Shown here: positions 15,687-23,494 of the stretch, in pieces
Numbering within the stretch: the first letter of the stretch is position 1
How the letters are laid out: each line of letters starts with the position of its first letter
From: Deltaproteobacteria bacterium UBA6930
GTDB lineage: Bacteria > Myxococcota_A > UBA9160 > UBA6930
NCBI GenBank assembly: GCA_002450755.1
Contig: DKAI01000176.1
Location: 1 to 23,671, forward strand
Reading direction: 5' to 3'
DNA length: 23,671 bases
Translations under genes and position numbers: made by a program
The notes under the pieces: generated by a model
Told to the model about the DNA's origin: nothing
The model's input: only the letters and a program-made list of their open reading frames with translations
Databases searched by the model: none

Positions 15687-16889
15687 GTGTCAAGTTTTAA
15701 AAAGGCAGAGATTACACGAGGTCCATTTGATCCTGGGGGACAACCAGAGACGCGAACCGGCGATGCGATGGAGTTGGGGTTTTTTGCCTGGAACATCAAG
15801 GGTGGAATGACGGCTTCCAAAGGAGTTCTCAAGAACCCCTCGCGCTATCAAGATTTCTGGCACTGGGATTCCGCCGTACGCCTGGTTCAGCTTTCCGAAA
15901 AAGTTGGCTTCGATTATCAAGTTCCCTTCGCGCGTTGGGTTGGACAGGGAGGCGCGACCGATTACAACGACAGTAATCTCGATTTCCTCTCTTCCGCGGC
16001 GGCTCTAGCTCCGATTACCGATGGTCTCGGTTTGTTTTCTACCGCTCACGTGACTTACAAATTTCATCCTCTTCATTTTGCAAAATTTGGCGCGACAATT
16101 GACTTTATTTCGAAAGGGCGCTGGGGCTTAAATATTGTAGCGGGTTACTCAGCAAGAGAGCAGGCGGCTTTTGGGATGAAGGAACCGATTCCTCATGACC
16201 AGGCCTACGATATGGCCGACGAATTTACGACGCTACTCAAATACCTCTGGACTGAAGATGAGAGGATCGAATTTGAAGGAGAGTTTTATCAAAGCTATGG
16301 GGGCATTGTTAGTCCGAAGCCTCTGAGTAATCCACGGCCGGTGATCATGAGCGCTGGGAATTCAGACGTTGGAATTGACTTTGCCTGTCGTCAAGCAGAT
16401 TGGGCCTTTGTCACGGCTCCTACTCTACAGGGATATAAAGATCGAGTGAGTGAGGTGCATCGCCTTGCTGCCAAGTACAACCGAAAAGTCCGTGCTGCGA
16501 CAATGGTGTATGTCATTGAAGACAGTACAGACGCAAGAGCCGAAGAAACGAAACAGTGGCTCGAAGACGAAGTAGATGAAGTCGCTACTCGAAATTTCCT
16601 CGATTCCATGAAAAGAATGTCGTATATGGAGGACTACCTCGATGGACAACAGGGAGGAGATAGCGATCCCTGGGCCGGAGTAGGGAAAGAAATGTTCATG
16701 AGAGTTGCGCTCGGAATTGGTGCTTGGCAAATCATAGGTAGCTACGAGAGCGTTGCAGAGCGAATACGTGAACTTCGCGACGTTGGAATAGAGAGCATTC
16801 TTATGTGCTTCTTCGACCCTCTTGGAGGCCTCCATCACATGGAAGACGAGATCATTCCGATCTTAAAGAAGATGGAACTTCGAAAGTAA
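15687..16889 (+). CDS. RutA-like LLM flavin monooxygenase
   Basis: This 400-residue LLM enzyme closely resembles the pyrimidine monooxygenase RutA and the DszA/NtaA branch. Blocks are MELGFFAWNIKGG (28-40), VGFDYQVPFARWVGQGG, a conserved region with DSNLDF near residue 95, HPLHFAKFGATIDFISKGRW, and LNIVAGYSAREQAAFGM (RutA has a NLVTGW-type motif here). The later blocks are SPKPLSNPRPVIMSAGNSD and QIIGSYESVAERIREL. RutA-type enzymes use FMNH2 and O2, or a flavin peroxide, to open N-heterocyclic rings or oxidise thiophene sulfones and aminocarboxylates. The start is uncertain: GTG at 15687 has no good Shine-Dalgarno, and the family-like portion begins at the ATG at 15768. The 7-base gap from the previous gene places it last in the operon. 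No other rut gene is in view, so uracil need not be the substrate. Confidence 0.88.
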   Translation: MSSFKKAEITRGPFDPGGQPETRTGDAMELGFFAWNIKGGMTASKGVLKNPSRYQDFWHWDSAVRLVQLSEKVGFDYQVPFARWVGQGGATDYNDSNLDFLSSAAALAPITDGLGLFSTAHVTYKFHPLHFAKFGATIDFISKGRWGLNIVAGYSAREQAAFGMKEPIPHDQAYDMADEFTTLLKYLWTEDERIEFEGEFYQSYGGIVSPKPLSNPRPVIMSAGNSDVGIDFACRQADWAFVTAPTLQGYKDRVSEVHRLAAKYNRKVRAATMVYVIEDSTDARAEETKQWLEDEVDEVATRNFLDSMKRMSYMEDYLDGQQGGDSDPWAGVGKEMFMRVALGIGAWQIIGSYESVAERIRELRDVGIESILMCFFDPLGGLHHMEDEIIPILKKMELRK

Positions 16890-16909
16890 ACAGGTTCGTC
16901 TGATTTTTA

Positions 16910-17389
16910 CTAATGATGATGGTGGTGCTTTGAGGGTTCTTGCGCTTCTAACTTAATCATTGCAAAAAGTGGTTGAATGTTTCCAAGAACCTTAGCGTAG
17001 TGTCCTTTGCCTCTTAGGTCTTCAAGTCTTATAACAGAGCCGGGACCGAATTTTCTGGGATCCCCCAACTCTACGTAGATTTCTACTTCTCCAGCAAGGA
17101 TCACGATGTATTGAACATGAGGGGTAGGATGCCAGGTGTCGATAAAGGTAGTCGGGGTCCTTGCAAACATAAGCGATTCGACGGGCTGTTTTCCGCTTAA
17201 ACCAAGAGGTGTTTCCATTTCTCCAAAAAATTTAGGGGTAAACGGCTCAGAATGGTCGATGAAATACGATTGGTCTTTTTCGTTCAAGGCAATCGTAGTG
17301 TAAGTAAGTGGTTCGAGGTCTTGAGCTGTAGCACTTACGCAGAGGACAGTCATTGAGAGAGCGAGAGCGAAGAGTGATCGAAGTTCCAT
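16910..17389 (-). CDS. Secreted cupin-domain protein with a natural C-terminal His run
   Basis: This 159-residue protein has a signal peptide: a short positive start (MELR), hydrophobic residues 5-19, and a likely cleavage after Ala22 in SATAQD. The rest is one cupin barrel: motif 1 DTWHPTPHVQYIVILAGEVE (84-103) with metal-ligand candidates His87 and His91, FGPGSV (114-119), and motif 2 GKGHYAKVLG with His130. It ends in Lys followed by five His, encoded by mixed CAC and CAT codons, which would add a metal-binding tail in the periplasm. No catalytic function can be named; small cupins bind metals or act as isomerases, dioxygenases or sensors. It is convergent with the RutA-like gene and divergent from the dehydrogenase at 17517. 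It is the only exported protein I see in the window. Confidence 0.87.
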   Translation of the reverse strand: MELRSLFALALSMTVLCVSATAQDLEPLTYTTIALNEKDQSYFIDHSEPFTPKFFGEMETPLGLSGKQPVESLMFARTPTTFIDTWHPTPHVQYIVILAGEVEIYVELGDPRKFGPGSVIRLEDLRGKGHYAKVLGNIQPLFAMIKLEAQEPSKHHHHH

Positions 17390-17456
17390 TCGTGTCTCCT
17401 GAAAATTCTATGTGTTTAGGTTATCGGCAAAGACCCGATCAGCTTATCATTGAGTA

Positions 17457-17462
17457 TATAAT
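17457..17462 (+). promoter_or_regulatory. Candidate -10 element of the dehydrogenase gene
   Basis: A perfect TATAAT lies 54 bases before the ATG at 17517, inside the 127-base divergent region shared with the cupin gene. No good -35 is seen at 16-18 bases, so it would need an activator or be a weak promoter. An inverted repeat ATCGG/CCGAT (about 17423-17439) lies just upstream. Confidence 0.35.
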
Positions 17463-17516
17463 CTCTAGGTGAGTGTAAAGGGCGTAGATTACTTCAGATG
17501 CTAAGGAGAAGAAGAG

Positions 17517-18410
17517 ATGGCTAAGTTTGGTTTTGTTGGGCTCGGTCGTATGGGAATCGAAATGGCTGGGAATCTGCTAAAGGCTGGCCATGAGGTCTCG
17601 GTGTTTAATCGAACGATTGAAAAAGCTGATCCCTTGGAGGAACTAGGGGCGCTTGTAGCCCACTCACCCGGTGAAGTGTGTAAAGGAACGGATGTTGTTT
17701 TTAGTATTCTCGCTGATGACGGATCCACAGAAGAGATTACGTTAGGTCGGCACGGACTCGTTGAGAGCTTGGAAGAAGGTGCTGTCCATGCTTGTATGGC
17801 GACTATAAGTGTCGAATTAGCGCTTAGGTTGGCGAAAGTTCACCAATCCAAGCGTCAAGGATACGTGTCGGCCCCTGTTTTTGGTCGTCCTCCGGCAGCA
17901 GCAGCTGCAAAATTATTCGTTGTTGCTAGTGGAAAGCACGCTTCAATTGAGAAATGCATGCCAGGGTTTGAAGCAATGAGTCAGAAAGTGTTTTCACTGG
18001 GTGAGGCCTGTGAAGAGGCGAATGTTGTTAAAATTGCTGGGAATTTTATGCTTGCCTCCCTTATAGAGTCTCTTGGTGAAGCATTCGCACTGGCTCGAAA
18101 TTACGAAATAGATCCTGATCTTTTTCTAGAGATCCTTACGGGTACAATTTTTCCTGCGCCGGTATATAAGATATACGGCGGTATGATTGCAAAGGACTCA
18201 TATGAACCTGCGGGCTTTAAACTACCTTTGGGACTAAAGGATGTGGGCTTAGCTCTGGAAGCCGGTGAAAGGAAAGGAGTTCCTTTGCCCTTGGGAAGCT
18301 TAGTTAGAGATCGAATTTTGACTGGGTTGTCTCGAGGATACGAAGAATTTGATTGGGCTGGCATTGCCAGAGTAAGTGCAGATGACGCGGGCCTTAAGCC
18401 TATTAAATGA
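17517..18410 (+). CDS. NAD(P)-dependent beta-hydroxyacid dehydrogenase (3-hydroxyisobutyrate dehydrogenase family)
   Basis: This is a 297-residue two-domain beta-hydroxyacid dehydrogenase. The Rossmann motif is GFVGLGRMG (5-13). FNRT (30-33) follows the second strand; an Arg there usually favours NADPH. The substrate loop is SAPVFGRPPAAAAAKL (118-133), in place of the classic DAPVSGG. The catalytic Lys172 is in VVKIAGNFML. Family reactions interconvert 3-hydroxy acids and semialdehydes (3-hydroxyisobutyrate, tartronate semialdehyde, succinic semialdehyde), or reduce imines in the related imine reductases. AAGGAG precedes the ATG. It lies 146 bases before the cyclic amidohydrolase on the same strand. 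In Rut-type uracil breakdown a malonic-semialdehyde reductase has a comparable chemical role, so functional grouping with the RutA-like gene is possible but inferred. Confidence 0.9.
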   Translation: MAKFGFVGLGRMGIEMAGNLLKAGHEVSVFNRTIEKADPLEELGALVAHSPGEVCKGTDVVFSILADDGSTEEITLGRHGLVESLEEGAVHACMATISVELALRLAKVHQSKRQGYVSAPVFGRPPAAAAAKLFVVASGKHASIEKCMPGFEAMSQKVFSLGEACEEANVVKIAGNFMLASLIESLGEAFALARNYEIDPDLFLEILTGTIFPAPVYKIYGGMIAKDSYEPAGFKLPLGLKDVGLALEAGERKGVPLPLGSLVRDRILTGLSRGYEEFDWAGIARVSADDAGLKPIK

Positions 18411-18556
18411 AGGGACCGAACGTGATGCTTCAAAGAAGGAAAAAATACGTGTTAGGGTGAGAGAGAACAAGCTTAAATTCCGAATTGAAAAGCTTCACGA
18501 CAATCAAAAGATATCGAAATTATGAGAACGAATTTCGCAAGCGACAGAGGTAAGGC

Positions 18557-19939
18557 GTGGACCTTTTAATAAAGAACGGCCTATTAGTTTCAGCTGGTGG
18601 CAGAAGCAATGCTGATATTGGAATTCTTGAAGGGAAAATAGCTAGGATTTCTGATTCCATACCCGAGCAGGAATGTATCCGTGTTTTGGATGCCACCGAT
18701 TGCATCGTGACTCCAGGAGGTGTGGACCCTCATGTGCATTTAACTCCGCCGACCCGAGAAGAAGGCGGTTGGAAATGGGTTGATGATTTTGATTCTGGTA
18801 CAGAAACTGCGCTAGCAGGAGGAGTCACAAGCGTCGGTAATATAAGCTTCCCTGAAAGAGGAGAGAGCATTAGAACGGCAATAGATGTCGATGGAGCGGA
18901 AGCTTCGAAGCTCGCTCGCGCTGATTTTTTCTTGCATCCTGTGTTGTTGGAACCTAATGACGAGAACCTACGAGAGATACCTGCACTCCATGCTGAAGGT
19001 CATACTTCGATAAAGTTCTTTTTGTCTTTTCGGCGATTCGACCGACAGGTTGATTCTTATTTGAAAGCCATGCGATCAGTGGGATCCTCTGGGGGGATTG
19101 CGCTAATTCACTGCGAAGATGCAGCGATAATGGAATGTTGTTGCAACTTACTAAGAGAATCTGGAGATTTAAGTGCAGAACATTATCCCCATTCAAGGCC
19201 TGTTCACGCCGAGGCCGTAGCAACCCGAAGAGCAATAGCTTTTTCGGAAACCACCGATTGCCCTGTCTACATTGTCCACTTAGCAAGCGGCGAAGCACTT
19301 CGCGCTTGCACAGAGGGACGAGCGCGGAGTATTAAGACCTTTGTCGAAACGCGCCCTCTTTATCTGCACCTAACTGAAGAAAAGTACAAGGAAGAAGGAG
19401 GGGCTCGGTATGCAGGTGCTCCCCCTCTTCGTTCAAAGGAAGACGTTTTTCGTCTATGGGCAGGATTAAGTTTTGGAGATGTTGATACGATAGCTACAGA
19501 TCACGCTCCTTGGATGCTAGCCGACAAACTGGACTCCAAAAGAGATGCCACTACGCTGCTTCCAGGGGTAGCCGAATTAGAGACGAATATGCCTATGTTG
19601 TTTTCTTCCGGTGTATTGGAAGGGAAGATCACTCTCGAGAAATTTGTAGCACTCACGTCAACCAACGCCGCCAAGCTTTTTGGTCTTTATCCGAGAAAAG
19701 GCAGCCTCTCGATTGGAGCAGATGCTGATCTCGTTGTTTGGGACCCTAATGAGGTCAGAACTATCGATAGTATGAAGACTAAGACTAGGTGCGATTATTC
19801 ACCCTATGAAGGCTGGTTGGTAAAAGGATGGCCCCGATACACTGTAAGTCGCGGGGAATTAGTAGCTCAAGGTTCAGAAGTTATGGGAGAACCTGGTAGA
19901 GGTAAATTAATACTCCGCGGCCCGCACCAGAGTCTATAA
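18557..19939 (+). CDS. Dihydropyrimidinase/hydantoinase/allantoinase-like cyclic amidohydrolase
   Basis: This 460-residue TIM-barrel amidohydrolase has the full binuclear metal set of the dihydropyrimidinase group. It has His59 and His61 in GGVDPHVHL, Lys153 in SIKFFLSF (position of the carboxylated lysine), His185 in LIHCEDA, His241 in YIVHLASGEAL, and Asp315 in IATDHAPW. The C-terminal SIGADADLVVWDPN is the usual composite-domain strand. These enzymes open cyclic amides (dihydrouracil, hydantoins, allantoin). Length and motifs are intact, so activity is likely, but the substrate loops do not settle which ring. The start is GTG, with GAGG a few bases upstream. It is convergent with the CoA lyase gene, 11 bases away. 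With the RutA-like oxygenase and the HyuA remnant, it points to cyclic amide or N-heterocycle use. Confidence 0.92.
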   Translation: MDLLIKNGLLVSAGGRSNADIGILEGKIARISDSIPEQECIRVLDATDCIVTPGGVDPHVHLTPPTREEGGWKWVDDFDSGTETALAGGVTSVGNISFPERGESIRTAIDVDGAEASKLARADFFLHPVLLEPNDENLREIPALHAEGHTSIKFFLSFRRFDRQVDSYLKAMRSVGSSGGIALIHCEDAAIMECCCNLLRESGDLSAEHYPHSRPVHAEAVATRRAIAFSETTDCPVYIVHLASGEALRACTEGRARSIKTFVETRPLYLHLTEEKYKEEGGARYAGAPPLRSKEDVFRLWAGLSFGDVDTIATDHAPWMLADKLDSKRDATTLLPGVAELETNMPMLFSSGVLEGKITLEKFVALTSTNAAKLFGLYPRKGSLSIGADADLVVWDPNEVRTIDSMKTKTRCDYSPYEGWLVKGWPRYTVSRGELVAQGSEVMGEPGRGKLILRGPHQSL

Positions 19940-19950
19940 TTAACTAGAGA

Positions 19951-20835
19951 TCATTTGGAACGGAACAAACGTACTTTTTGTAGCGCTCTTTCGTAAATCG
20001 GGCCGTCCACGAATTGCCCTTCAACTTGTATAGACGCAGAACCAGTATCTATGGCTTTCTCGAAGGCTTCAACAATGAGTTCCGATCGCCGAGCGTCTTC
20101 TTCGGAGACGTCCGAGTAAATTTTCTGGACGATATCTACCTGATCGGGATGAATTACAACTCTACCTTCAAATCCGAGAGCCTTAGAGCGTTGAGTATTC
20201 TTAAGGAGCCCATCTTTATTGGTAATGTCTAAAAAAGGTCCATCTATTGGTGCACGAAGGCCGGCGGCACGTGATGCAGTTAAGAGACGGCTTCGAGCGT
20301 AAAGCAACTCGTCGCCTTCAACAGTTAAATCGAGTTGCATTGCGGTGGAGAAATCTCCGAGGCCAAAGCCCAGTGCTATCGTACGAGGAGGAGACTGAGT
20401 TGTAACATCTTCACATTGAATTAGTCCGATCGGTGTTTCGATGAGGCCTATTAATTTGATAGAATCTATCGGTAGGTTCCGTTCTCGTTCAAGAGCGTAC
20501 AAAAGCGCATCGCATCTTTTGAGAGTATCCACAGATTCAATTTTGGGAACCATGATAGCATTCAGCTCCGGATGAACGATCTTAATAATGTCCTCTTCCA
20601 TTCTCCCGGTCTCATGGCTATTCACCCGTACGCATACGACGGGAGTCTTGTTGTATGTGTGCAAAGCACCTAGAACAAGCTCTCTCGCATTGTCTTTTTC
20701 GGACTCCGGGACAGCATCTTCGAGATCAAGGACGATCCCATCGGCGCCAAAAGTGCCTACTTTTTCTAGTCGGTGCTCATGGTTACCGGGTGCGAAGAGT
20801 AGTGATCGAAGAGTTTGTTCTTCCCATTTTATCAT
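19951..20835 (-). CDS. HpcH/HpaI-family CoA ester lyase (CitE/citramalyl-CoA lyase-like)
   Basis: This 294-residue barrel is of the CitE-like family, which cleaves malyl-CoA, citramalyl-CoA or related beta-hydroxyacyl-CoA esters to acetyl-CoA or propionyl-CoA plus an oxo acid. Motifs are SLLFAPGNHEHRLEKV (11-26), VLDLEDAVP (35-43), VCVRVNS (67-73, substrate Arg70), IMVPKIES (94-101), LIGLIETP with Mg ligand Glu133, and GLGDFSTAM with Mg ligand Asp161. The C-terminal GFEGRVVIHPDQV block is the typical ending. It is not a citrate lyase subunit, since no CitD or CitF is nearby. GAGGAG precedes the ATG. It faces the cyclic amidohydrolase and is divergent from the amidohydrolase at 20946. It could supply the last carbon-carbon cleavage of a CoA-dependent pathway. 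Confidence 0.92.
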   Translation of the reverse strand: MIKWEEQTLRSLLFAPGNHEHRLEKVGTFGADGIVLDLEDAVPESEKDNARELVLGALHTYNKTPVVCVRVNSHETGRMEEDIIKIVHPELNAIMVPKIESVDTLKRCDALLYALERERNLPIDSIKLIGLIETPIGLIQCEDVTTQSPPRTIALGFGLGDFSTAMQLDLTVEGDELLYARSRLLTASRAAGLRAPIDGPFLDITNKDGLLKNTQRSKALGFEGRVVIHPDQVDIVQKIYSDVSEEDARRSELIVEAFEKAIDTGSASIQVEGQFVDGPIYERALQKVRLFRSK

Positions 20836-20945
20836 TGAGTGGTCTCCTCGTATTTCTTGCCTTTAGTGCTTAGACTAGATGATACTATGTCACAAGGAAT
20901 AGCGTAGTTTAAACAAATCCTATTCCGGATAGAAGAGGACGCGGT
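20836..20945. promoter_or_regulatory. Divergent promoter region of lyase and amidohydrolase genes
   Basis: This stretch of 110 bases lies between outward-facing genes. For the plus strand, TTGCCT (20857-20862) and GATACT (20881-20886) are 18 bases apart, a weak sigma-70-like pair. Nothing else is recognisable. Confidence 0.3.
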
Positions 20946-22283
20946 ATGACAAAGAAAATAATTTTTCAAAAGGCACGTCTTTTCGACGGTATTTCTGAAG
21001 GTCTACGCGAGGACATGTCTGTTTGCATATCTGACGGGAAAATTGGACAGGTAGTGAAGGGGCGATCCTCCGTGCCAGAAGGATACGATGCTATAGACTT
21101 GGCAGGAAAATGCCTTTTGCCGGGACTAATTGACACCCATGTTCATGCGACATTGATAGGAGAGGAAGCATTACCTTTATTTTTGGCGGCCGGAGTCACC
21201 AGTGCGCGAGATGTAGGAGGAGCATTGGGAGCGGTTTTGGACCTCAGGTCGCGAATAGCAGATGGAACTTTGTTGGGTCCGCGTCTTTTTGTATGCGGAC
21301 CCTTATTAGACGGAAGCACTCCAAGCTTAGGGGGACCAGCGTTCGAACCCATGTTGCAGGCTGTACCAGCTCCCGGTGCAGTACCTGAAATCGTTGGTAA
21401 TCTTATTGCCGCAGGAGTAGATGGGATAAAACTTTACTTCTCTTTAACACCCGATATTGCGACGGAAATTATTCGCTTTGTTGATAAACGCCTTCCGGTT
21501 ACCGGGCATTTGGGTTGGACTCATTCACTTGAAGCTATCGAGGCAGGAATAGATGGCTTAGAGCACGTTTGGATTTCCCCTTATAACGAGTTCTGTGCCT
21601 TGGACATGCAATTTGGTGTAGGCGCCTCAATGATGGATCCCACATTCTGGACAAAAACACTAAAAGGCTGGGAAGAGGCTGATTTGAATGCGGGCTTAGC
21701 TACGCAGTGGTTCGATTCGATGGTCGAGAAACAAGTACATATGGGTTCAACACTGGATCTTCTCTGGACGTCACGTTCTGGTATTGATGGAGCAATGAAA
21801 GATCCGGACAGAAAGTTGATACCCAAGGTTGTACGAGAGAGGCAAAGAGCCATCGCTGAGCAAATGGGCGATCGGCCCGACTGGGATATCCACAACTGGT
21901 TTTTTGAGGCAAGCCAAGGAGCAGGTGCATTAGAGAAACATCAAGAGGTAACTAGACTGCTTCACGAGCGTGGAGGTATTGTGGTTGGAGGAACGGATTG
22001 TGGAGCAATACCGTTCCCACCACCGGGGTTTTCGCTACTTCGCGAAATTGAACTTTTATCTGATTCGATGGGAGCTGTTGGAGCGCTTAAATCAGTGACG
22101 TCTACTGCGGCTCGGTATCTCAGATCCGAGGATGAGATTGGAATTATAAAAGAAGGAAACCGAGCAGACTTTTTGATAGTTAATGGCGACCCCACAAGTG
22201 ATGTTACAGATCTTCGGAAACTGGAAGATACTTATGTGGGTGGGGTTCGACATACGCAATCGGAGTTACGCGCACTAATTTGA
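20946..22283 (+). CDS. Amidohydrolase family protein (imidazolonepropionase/prolidase-like)
   Basis: This 445-residue metal-dependent amidohydrolase has an N-terminal composite beta domain (residues 1-58). It continues with LLPGLIDTHVHATL (57-70, His65 and His67), Lys162 in GIKLYFSL (likely carboxylated), His188 in VTGHLGW, His207 in LEHVWIS, and Asp351 in VGGTDCGAIPF. It ends with the family strand EIGIIKEGNRADFLIVNGDP. The order of ligands fits the imidazolonepropionase-related, Xaa-Pro dipeptidase-like branch. This branch also holds enzymes for many environmental amides and organophosphates, so the substrate stays open. GAGGA is 7 or 8 bases before the ATG. It is probably a single-gene unit, convergent with the acyl-CoA dehydrogenase (19-base gap). 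It is the second intact cyclic-amide or amide hydrolase in 4 kb. Confidence 0.9.
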   Translation: MTKKIIFQKARLFDGISEGLREDMSVCISDGKIGQVVKGRSSVPEGYDAIDLAGKCLLPGLIDTHVHATLIGEEALPLFLAAGVTSARDVGGALGAVLDLRSRIADGTLLGPRLFVCGPLLDGSTPSLGGPAFEPMLQAVPAPGAVPEIVGNLIAAGVDGIKLYFSLTPDIATEIIRFVDKRLPVTGHLGWTHSLEAIEAGIDGLEHVWISPYNEFCALDMQFGVGASMMDPTFWTKTLKGWEEADLNAGLATQWFDSMVEKQVHMGSTLDLLWTSRSGIDGAMKDPDRKLIPKVVRERQRAIAEQMGDRPDWDIHNWFFEASQGAGALEKHQEVTRLLHERGGIVVGGTDCGAIPFPPPGFSLLREIELLSDSMGAVGALKSVTSTAARYLRSEDEIGIIKEGNRADFLIVNGDPTSDVTDLRKLEDTYVGGVRHTQSELRALI

Positions 22284-22302
22284 TTGCGACGTTAGGGAAA
22301 AT

Positions 22303-23460
22303 TCAGCTGCCCTTAAGAAGGCGGCGAGCAATCACCCACCTGTGAACCTCTGTTGGCCCTTCGTAAATACGTGCGGCTCTGACTTGTTGGGCAAATAGCT
22401 GTAAAGGCATCTCCTTCGCTATACCCATTGCTCCAAAGGATTGCATCGCGTGATCAACAATTTCTGTGGCCATTTCGGTAGCAAAGACCTTGATCATGGA
22501 GGCTTCAGTTCTTACATCGTCTCCTGCGTCAACTTTTCGAGCCGCATCGTGTACCATCAAGCGGGTTGCGTGGATCTTTGTGGCGGCATCAGCGATCCAC
22601 CATTGTATAGCCTGGCGATCAGCAAGTTTTTCGCCGAAAGTAATCCGATCTTTTACGTGTGCGAGCATCATATCAAGCGATCGGCGAGCGATTCCAACAC
22701 AAGTGGCTCCCATTTCTAGGCGTCTGACGGTAAGACGTAATTGCATTGGACCAAATCCATCGCCAATCTTTCCTAAAACTTGAGCTTCCGGAAGTTCGCA
22801 ATTTTCGAAAATAACTTCGTATGTACGATGTCCTCCAAGCATTGGAAATTCTTGACCGATTCTCATTCCTACGGCGTCTTTATCTACTAAAAAGGCTGTG
22901 ATTCCACCCCTCGAGCCTTTTTCGGGATCGGTAACAGCCATGGCTATCGTAAAGTCCGCTTGTGGCATTCGGCTAACCCAAATCTTTCGACCGTTTAAGA
23001 CCCATCGACCATCCTTATAGATAGCTTTTGTAGTCATTCCGGCAGGGTCTGAGCCTGCGCCAGGTTCGGAGATTGCGATGGCGGAGATCGTTTCACCTCG
23101 GGCATAAGGTTCTAGATATCTTTTTCTTTGATCATCGTTAGCTGTAGCAAGCATCATATGAAGGTTTGGGGAATCGGGAGGAAATACGAATGGTGCAACG
23201 GTTCGTCCGAGTTCTTCTCCAACAACCATTTTTTCTAGTACACCAAGATTTGCTCCTCCTAGATGCTCAGGTACATCGAGGCCCCATAGGCCGACTTCTT
23301 TGCATTTATCATGAAGCGCTTTGAGCTCAAGAGGTTCTATAAGCCCTTGTTGTCCTCTCTGCTCACGTTCTAATATTTTGCTTTCCAAAGGAAATATTTG
23401 CTCGTGAACAAAGCGTTCGACTAAGTCTTGTAGCATTCGAATTTCTTCAGACAGGCTCAT
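22303..23460 (-). CDS. Acyl-CoA dehydrogenase
   Basis: This 385-residue FAD-dependent acyl-CoA dehydrogenase has the usual three-part fold. The N-terminal helices include LGLWG-type positions and EHLGGA (65-70). The middle beta domain has AIAISEPGAGSDPAG (127-141) and KIWVSRM (159-165). The C-terminal helical domain has RRLEMGATCVGIARR (246-260), FGEKLADRQAIQWWIADA (275-292) and MQSFGAMG (339-346). The likely catalytic base is Glu368 in RIYEGPTEVHRWVIARRLL (364-382). It would desaturate an acyl-CoA with electrons passing to ETF. GGAG lies about 10 bases before the ATG, and the upstream short-chain dehydrogenase ends 34 bases earlier, so the two are likely co-transcribed. Acyl chain specificity cannot be read from the sequence. 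Confidence 0.94.
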   Translation of the reverse strand: MSLSEEIRMLQDLVERFVHEQIFPLESKILEREQRGQQGLIEPLELKALHDKCKEVGLWGLDVPEHLGGANLGVLEKMVVGEELGRTVAPFVFPPDSPNLHMMLATANDDQRKRYLEPYARGETISAIAISEPGAGSDPAGMTTKAIYKDGRWVLNGRKIWVSRMPQADFTIAMAVTDPEKGSRGGITAFLVDKDAVGMRIGQEFPMLGGHRTYEVIFENCELPEAQVLGKIGDGFGPMQLRLTVRRLEMGATCVGIARRSLDMMLAHVKDRITFGEKLADRQAIQWWIADAATKIHATRLMVHDAARKVDAGDDVRTEASMIKVFATEMATEIVDHAMQSFGAMGIAKEMPLQLFAQQVRAARIYEGPTEVHRWVIARRLLKGS

Positions 23461-23494
23461 CTTTTACTTTTCTCCAAGGGTGGTCTCTCAATCA

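Noticed and set aside
16425..16838. A 137-codon minus-strand open frame
   Set aside because: It lies wholly inside the RutA-like gene, has no family-like motifs, and is rich in low-complexity Ser/Phe runs typical of an antisense shadow.
16910..16930. Five-His tail as an engineered tag or vector sequence
   Set aside because: It has five rather than six residues, mixed codons, no linker or vector sequence, and the genomic neighbourhood is continuous on both sides.
18101..18433. A 110-codon minus-strand open frame
   Set aside because: It is antisense to the well-supported beta-hydroxyacid dehydrogenase, with Ser/Pro/Lys-rich shadow composition and no motif.
18954..19298. A 114-codon minus-strand open frame
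   Set aside because: It lies inside the dihydropyrimidinase-like gene, which has every expected metal ligand; the antisense product matches nothing.
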